NCBI GenBank assembly: GCA_013153965.1
Contig: JAADDJ010000022.1
Location: forward strand, 1-42,068
Reading direction: 5' to 3'
DNA length: 42,068 nt
Origin: Thermotogae bacterium
GTDB lineage: Bacteria; Hydrothermota; Hydrothermia; LBFQ01
Part shown: positions 38,603 to 42,068 of the stretch, piece after piece
How positions within the stretch are numbered: the first letter of the stretch is position 1
Layout of the letters: the number at the start of each line of letters is the position of its first letter
The notes under the pieces: model-generated
The model's input: the letters and a program-made list of their open reading frames with translations, nothing else
The model's database searches: none
Told to the model about the DNA's origin: nothing
Program-made: the position numbers and the translations under genes

Positions 38603-39532
38603 ATGAAAAAGGTAACCATCATAGGTGCAGGCAACGTTGGAAGCGAAGCCGCAAGGTACCTTGCCCACAAGGGCATAGCCGAGGTTGTTCTGCTGGATAT
38701 AGCCGAGGGTATAGCCAAGGGTAAGTCCCTTGACCTCTGGCATTCCGGCCCCATAATCCCCTCCACCACGGTGGTCTATGGCACCAAGGATTACGAGCTC
38801 GCCAAGGACAGCGATGTGGTTATAATCACCGCCGGTCGCCCCAGAAAGCCCGGTATGACCCGCGAGGAGCTTCTGAAGGTCAATTTTGACATCGTCTCCT
38901 CCGTCGCCGAGAACGTGAAGAAGTACGCCCCCAACGCCGTGGTCATAGTCGTAACCAACCCTCTGGACGCCATGGTATATACGGCCTACAAGGTGACCGG
39001 TTTCCCTCGCGAGCGGGTGATGGGCATGGCGGGGCTTCTGGACTCCTCCCGCTTCGCCGCCTTCATAGCGATGGAGCTGGGCGTTTCGGCCGCCGACGTT
39101 AGGGCCATGGTCCTCGGGACGCACGGTGATCTCATGGTCCCCGTGATGCGCTTCACGTCCATAAACGGTCTGCCCGCCACCCAGTTCATAAGCGAGGAGA
39201 GGATGAAGGAGATCATCAAGCGCACCCAGAAGGCGGGCGGTGAGATAGTGGGGCTTATGGGCACCAGCGCCTGGTTCGCCCCCGGCGATGCGGCCGGTCT
39301 GATGGCCGAGGCCGTCCTTCTGGACACCAACAGGGTCCTACCCGCCTCCGTCTATCTGCAGGGCGAGTACGACATAAACGACGTCTTCGTCGGCGTTCCC
39401 ATAGTTCTCGGAGCCAACGGCGTTAAGAGGATCCTCGTCGTTGACCTCACGGACGAGGAGAAGGAGGCCCTCAAGAGGAGCGCCGAGCACGTCCGTGAGC
39501 TCCAGAGGCAGGTTGATGCCCTCTTAGGCTAA
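38603..39532 (+). CDS. mdh: Malate dehydrogenase
   Basis: The protein has 309 residues of the LDH-like MDH type. The NAD loop GAGNVGSEAA, substrate Arg in AGRPRKPGMTREEL, VTNPLDAM and the catalytic His in LGTHGDLMVP are seen. The Arg in RPRKPGM is the usual marker for malate over lactate. It reversibly oxidises malate to oxaloacetate in the TCA cycle and pairs metabolically with maeB (5188). It ends in one of the two strong terminators of the window. Confidence 0.95.
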   Translation: MKKVTIIGAGNVGSEAARYLAHKGIAEVVLLDIAEGIAKGKSLDLWHSGPIIPSTTVVYGTKDYELAKDSDVVIITAGRPRKPGMTREELLKVNFDIVSSVAENVKKYAPNAVVIVVTNPLDAMVYTAYKVTGFPRERVMGMAGLLDSSRFAAFIAMELGVSAADVRAMVLGTHGDLMVPVMRFTSINGLPATQFISEERMKEIIKRTQKAGGEIVGLMGTSAWFAPGDAAGLMAEAVLLDTNRVLPASVYLQGEYDINDVFVGVPIVLGANGVKRILVVDLTDEEKEALKRSAEHVRELQRQVDALLG

Positions 39533-39550
39533 CGGAAAGCACCATCCTTC

Positions 39551-39579
39551 AAGGGGAGGGGCAACCCTCCCCTTTTTTT
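39551..39579 (+). terminator. Intrinsic terminator after mdh
   Basis: GGGGAGGG (39553-39560), loop GCAA, CCCTCCCC (39565-39572), then seven T. A textbook terminator with a tetraloop. Confidence 0.95.
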
Positions 39580-39587
39580 ATCCGCCG

Positions 39588-39593
39588 TAGAAT
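39588..39593 (+). promoter_or_regulatory. -10 box TAGAAT of the 39601 gene
   Basis: CCG-TAGAAT lies 7 nt before the ATG at 39601 and 8 bp after the mdh terminator's T-run; its -35 region would be inside the terminator stem. Confidence 0.65.
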
Positions 39594-39600
39594 TCGGAGA

Positions 39601-40812
39601 ATGTTGGCGCTCTTGGGGTACATACTGATACCCATGGACGAGACTCAGACGGACCATCTCAAAGCTTACGGCGTCGTCTATTGGACCATATCGCAGGGGT
39701 ACGAGGTGGATTGGCTCCTCAACTACAGGGGAGGCTCCTTTCTGATTCGCACCAACTCGCCGGACGTGGCCAACAGGGCGGTAAGTCGGGGCGTTTCTTA
39801 CGAGAGGATAGGCGAGAGCGCCCTCGCGCAGATTGAGGCCAAGATAGAGGTCAGCAACATGGCCAAGGTGAGGTTGCTATCGCTCCCCAAGCTGGCCGTC
39901 TATGCACCCAAGTATGCCGAGCCGTGGGACGATGCGGTGCGTATGGCCCTTGACTACGCGGAGATCCCCTACGACGTCATATGGGACGATGACATCCTCC
40001 AAGGGGCGCTGAAGAGGTACGACTGGGTCCATCTGCACCACGAGGATTTCACGGGGATGTACGGCAAGTTCTGGCCGAGCTACGCCAACACGGACTGGTA
40101 CAGGAGGATGGTGGAGGCCTCCGAGAGGGTGGCCAGAAGATTCGGCTTTAAGAAGGTCAAGGACCTGAAGTTGGCCGTCGCGAAGAGGATTAAGCAGTTC
40201 GTGGCGGATGGGGGATACCTGTTCGCCATGTGCTCGGCTCCCCTCACGTTGGACGTGGCCTTGGCGGCCGAGGGGGTTGATATACTTGATACCCCGTACG
40301 ATGGGGACCCGGCCGATCCCGACGCGAACTCCAAGCTGGACTACTCCAAGACCCTGTTCGCGACCAACTTCAAGGTGATCACGAATCCCTACATATACGA
40401 GCACACCGACGCCGATGCCACGAGGGATATAGCCATGCTGGGACCCAACGCCAAGTTCAAGCTGTACGAATTCTCGGCCAAGGTGGATGAGGTCCCCACC
40501 ATGCTGACCCAGAATCATACCCGGGCCATAAAGGAGTTCCTCGGGCAGGACTCCGGCGTCTATCTCAACAAGCTCAAGAGGTACGTGGTGGTTCTGGCCG
40601 TTCAACCGGCGGCCAACGCGGCCAAGTACGTCTATGCCCAGTACGGGCGCGGATTCTTCAGCTTCTACTTCGGGCACGACCCCGAGGATTACCAGCACTT
40701 CATAGGTGAGGAGCCCACGGACCTACGCAAGCATAAGCACTCACCGGGCTATCGCCTCATCCTCAACAACATCTTCCTACCCTCGGCCAAGAAGAAGAAG
40801 CTCAAGACTTAG
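39601..40812 (+). CDS. Exported protein of the 'asparagine synthetase B-like' FCB family
   Basis: The protein has 403 residues. The run PMDETQTDHLKAYGVVYWTI, WLLNYRGGSFLI, DVIWDDDIL and WVHLHHEDFTGMYGKF matches a conserved protein of Bacteroidota and relatives. That family is often annotated as asparagine synthetase B, but I see no PP-loop or Ntn-amidotransferase site, so the annotation is doubtful. A FAMCSAPLTLD motif resembles the nucleophile elbow of class I glutamine amidotransferase-like folds. The N-terminus (MLALLGYILIP) is a minimal hydrophobic signal. The C-terminus is Lys-rich. Function unknown. Confidence 0.65.
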   Translation: MLALLGYILIPMDETQTDHLKAYGVVYWTISQGYEVDWLLNYRGGSFLIRTNSPDVANRAVSRGVSYERIGESALAQIEAKIEVSNMAKVRLLSLPKLAVYAPKYAEPWDDAVRMALDYAEIPYDVIWDDDILQGALKRYDWVHLHHEDFTGMYGKFWPSYANTDWYRRMVEASERVARRFGFKKVKDLKLAVAKRIKQFVADGGYLFAMCSAPLTLDVALAAEGVDILDTPYDGDPADPDANSKLDYSKTLFATNFKVITNPYIYEHTDADATRDIAMLGPNAKFKLYEFSAKVDEVPTMLTQNHTRAIKEFLGQDSGVYLNKLKRYVVVLAVQPAANAAKYVYAQYGRGFFSFYFGHDPEDYQHFIGEEPTDLRKHKHSPGYRLILNNIFLPSAKKKKLKT

Positions 40813-41926
40813 AGGATACCAGCTCTTTGGCCCTCCTGGCGGCCCACTCGTGGGCCTTGAGGAAACCCTCAAATGTCCTCTCGTGCGCGAATGGATTCTC
40901 CTCCATCACCCTCTCCACTATGGCCGTTATGTCGTAGAAGCCTATTCTTCCCTCCAGAAAGGCGAAGACGGCCACCTCATTCGCCGCGTTGAGGACGGCC
41001 GGGTAGGTCCCTCCCAACCGCAGAGCCCTGTAGGCCAGCGCGAGGGCCGGGAATCGCTCCGTGTCGGGCATCTCCAAGGTCAGAACCACCTCCTCATCCG
41101 GTGGGAGATAGGGGGGTATGGGAATCTCCTCCCTGCCCGGATAGGTCAGGGCGTACTGGATGGGTATCCTCATGTCGGGGCGGCTGACGTGCATCTTTAG
41201 GGAGTTGTCCTTCAGGAGGAGGATGGCGTGTATGGCGGATTGGGGATGTATCCGGACGTCTATCTCGTCGGCCGATAGGTCAAATAGGAAGTGGGCCTCT
41301 ATGACCTCAAGGCCCTTGTTCATGAGGGTGGCCGAATCAACGGTTATCTTGGCCCCCATCCTCCACGTGGGGTGGCGGAGGGCATCCTCCGGGCGTGCTT
41401 TTGCTATCCTCTCCTTGGGCCAAGTTCTGAAGGGGCCTCCGGAGGCGGTTAGGATGAGTTTCTTCACCTCCTCCCGCTTGACGCCGTTGAGCAGCTGGAA
41501 GGCGGAGGAGTGCTCCGAGTCTATGGGTACGAGCTCTCCTAAGTCGGCGACCTCCCTCACGAATGGGCCGAAGGCGACCAGGGTCTCCTTGTTGGCGAGG
41601 GCGACCCTCTTCCCCCTCTTTAGGGCCGCCAACGTGGGGAATACCCCGATGATCCCATTCGTGGCAACCACGACCGTATCCACATCCTCCGACTCGGCCA
41701 CCTCAACGAGCCCTTCCCTACCGTAGAGGGGTTTGACCCCGGCGGGCGGTGCGGCATTTCCGGTTATCACCACGTACTTGGGGCGGAACTCGGCGTATAT
41801 GCTCGCCAGGGCCTCGGTGTTGTTATGGACGGAGACGGCCACCAGGTCGTACTTGAGGCGTCTCACCACGTCCAAGGTTTGCCTTCCGATGGAGCCGGAT
41901 GCCCCGAAGAGGGCTATGCGCCTCAT
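40802..41926 (-). CDS. dxr: 1-deoxy-D-xylulose 5-phosphate reductoisomerase
   Basis: The protein has 374 residues. It catalyses the second step of the MEP isoprenoid pathway (DXP to MEP with NADPH). The NADPH loop FGASGSIG, the segment ALANKETLV, metal-binding PIDSEHSS (Asp, Glu), SGGPFRTW and KITVDSATLMNKGLEVIEA are all intact. Downstream isoprenoid use is suggested by the UbiA gene at 7475. It overlaps the 39601 gene by 11 bp tail to tail. Confidence 0.97.
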   Translation of the reverse strand: MRRIALFGASGSIGRQTLDVVRRLKYDLVAVSVHNNTEALASIYAEFRPKYVVITGNAAPPAGVKPLYGREGLVEVAESEDVDTVVVATNGIIGVFPTLAALKRGKRVALANKETLVAFGPFVREVADLGELVPIDSEHSSAFQLLNGVKREEVKKLILTASGGPFRTWPKERIAKARPEDALRHPTWRMGAKITVDSATLMNKGLEVIEAHFLFDLSADEIDVRIHPQSAIHAILLLKDNSLKMHVSRPDMRIPIQYALTYPGREEIPIPPYLPPDEEVVLTLEMPDTERFPALALAYRALRLGGTYPAVLNAANEVAVFAFLEGRIGFYDITAIVERVMEENPFAHERTFEGFLKAHEWAARRAKELVSSKS

Positions 41927-41932
41927 TACGCT

Positions 41933-41938
41933 ATTGTA
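41933..41938 (-). promoter_or_regulatory. -10 box TACAAT of dxr
   Basis: On the minus strand CCG-TACAAT-AGC lies 6 nt before the ATG at 41926. Confidence 0.6.
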
Positions 41939-41977
41939 CGGCGGTCATCGCATGCTCTTGGGCCGTATTCGCCCGGG

Positions 41978-42068
41978 CTACTTTACCAACCCCTCAATCT
42001 GGCGCAGGTACTTTCGGAAGGCCTCGCGGCCCTTCGGGGTCAATCGGTATATGGTTATGGGGCGATTT
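41978..42068 (-). CDS. C-terminal end of a winged-helix regulator (HTH_34-like), truncated by window edge
   Basis: Only the last 30 residues are visible. RPITIYRLTPKGREAFRKYL is the wing strand and final helix of small winged-helix DNA-binding proteins (pattern RRPxTxYxLTxxGRxAFxxYL), after which the protein ends EGLVK. Such regulators are about 90-100 residues. The stop lies 52 bp from the dxr start codon on the same strand. Confidence 0.6.
   Translation of the reverse strand, partial: NRPITIYRLTPKGREAFRKYLRQIEGLVK

Noticed and set aside
1-42068. CRISPR arrays, insertion sequences, prophage or integration sites
   Set aside because: I saw no regularly spaced repeats, transposase or integrase genes, terminal repeats or att-like duplication at the tRNA. 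Gene content and composition are uniform.

Overview
The window looks like a dense chromosomal segment from a thermophilic, diderm bacterium. My best guess is a WOR-3/Hydrothermota-like or other FCB-related lineage; this is inference, since there is no rRNA gene to place it. The base composition is GC-rich, with heavy use of AGG (Arg) and ATA (Ile). An outer membrane is implied by KdsA (Kdo synthesis), a TolC-family channel, an SLBB polysaccharide exporter, two beta-barrel-like proteins, four lipoproteins and a type IX secretion (T9SS) C-terminal sorting domain on a subtilisin-like protease.

Layout. 1-5127: cell-surface genes (polysaccharide deacetylase, SLBB export protein, S8 protease, DUF4476 protein). 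5188-9348: MaeB-type malic enzyme, a UbiA prenyltransferase and a TPR-like protein. 9350-9563: a free-standing 36-residue, very basic peptide gene with a perfect Shine-Dalgarno (SD) sequence, an internal hairpin and its own terminator. 9563-14202: an acyltransferase-like membrane protein, then efp-accB-DUF502-CBS protein, a LEA14-like lipoprotein and a methyltransferase. 14183-19913 (minus): TetR regulator, barrel protein, lipoprotein-nurA-kdsA operon, glycosyltransferase. 19957-21993: rplY-pth-sigma factor. 21963-25002 (minus): a small protein, a DUF4388-like protein, a HAMP-like membrane protein and tilS. 25099-26687: P-II-like protein plus TolC behind a palindromic operator. 26671-28134 (minus): Ras-like COG2229 GTPase, roadblock protein and a stand-alone protoglobin. 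28238-30227: lipoprotein, phosphohexomutase and an antisense-overlapping tRNA-Arg. 30274-36680: transglutaminase lipoprotein, accA, era, a PBP4-type peptidase, DUF3108, a barrel protein, radC. 36677-42068: SufB/D, SDR, mdh, an asparagine-synthetase-B-like exported protein, dxr and the end of a winged-helix regulator.

Three architectural features stand out. First, 25 genes have a TANAAT-type -10 box ending only 5-10 nt before the start codon, which implies systematic leaderless transcription; only the peptide gene and the GTPase operon have an SD-bearing leader. Second, compaction is extreme: all seven convergent junctions overlap (4-51 bp), and two TAG stop codons are the first bases of the next gene's TAGAAT box. 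Third, proteins that should be exported often carry only a very short hydrophobic N-terminus without basic residues. The most system-like locus is the protoglobin/roadblock/GTPase operon, together with the neighbouring HAMP/DUF4388-like cluster. It resembles a stripped-down conservon or MglA/MglB-type switch that may be driven by a haem-based sensor.
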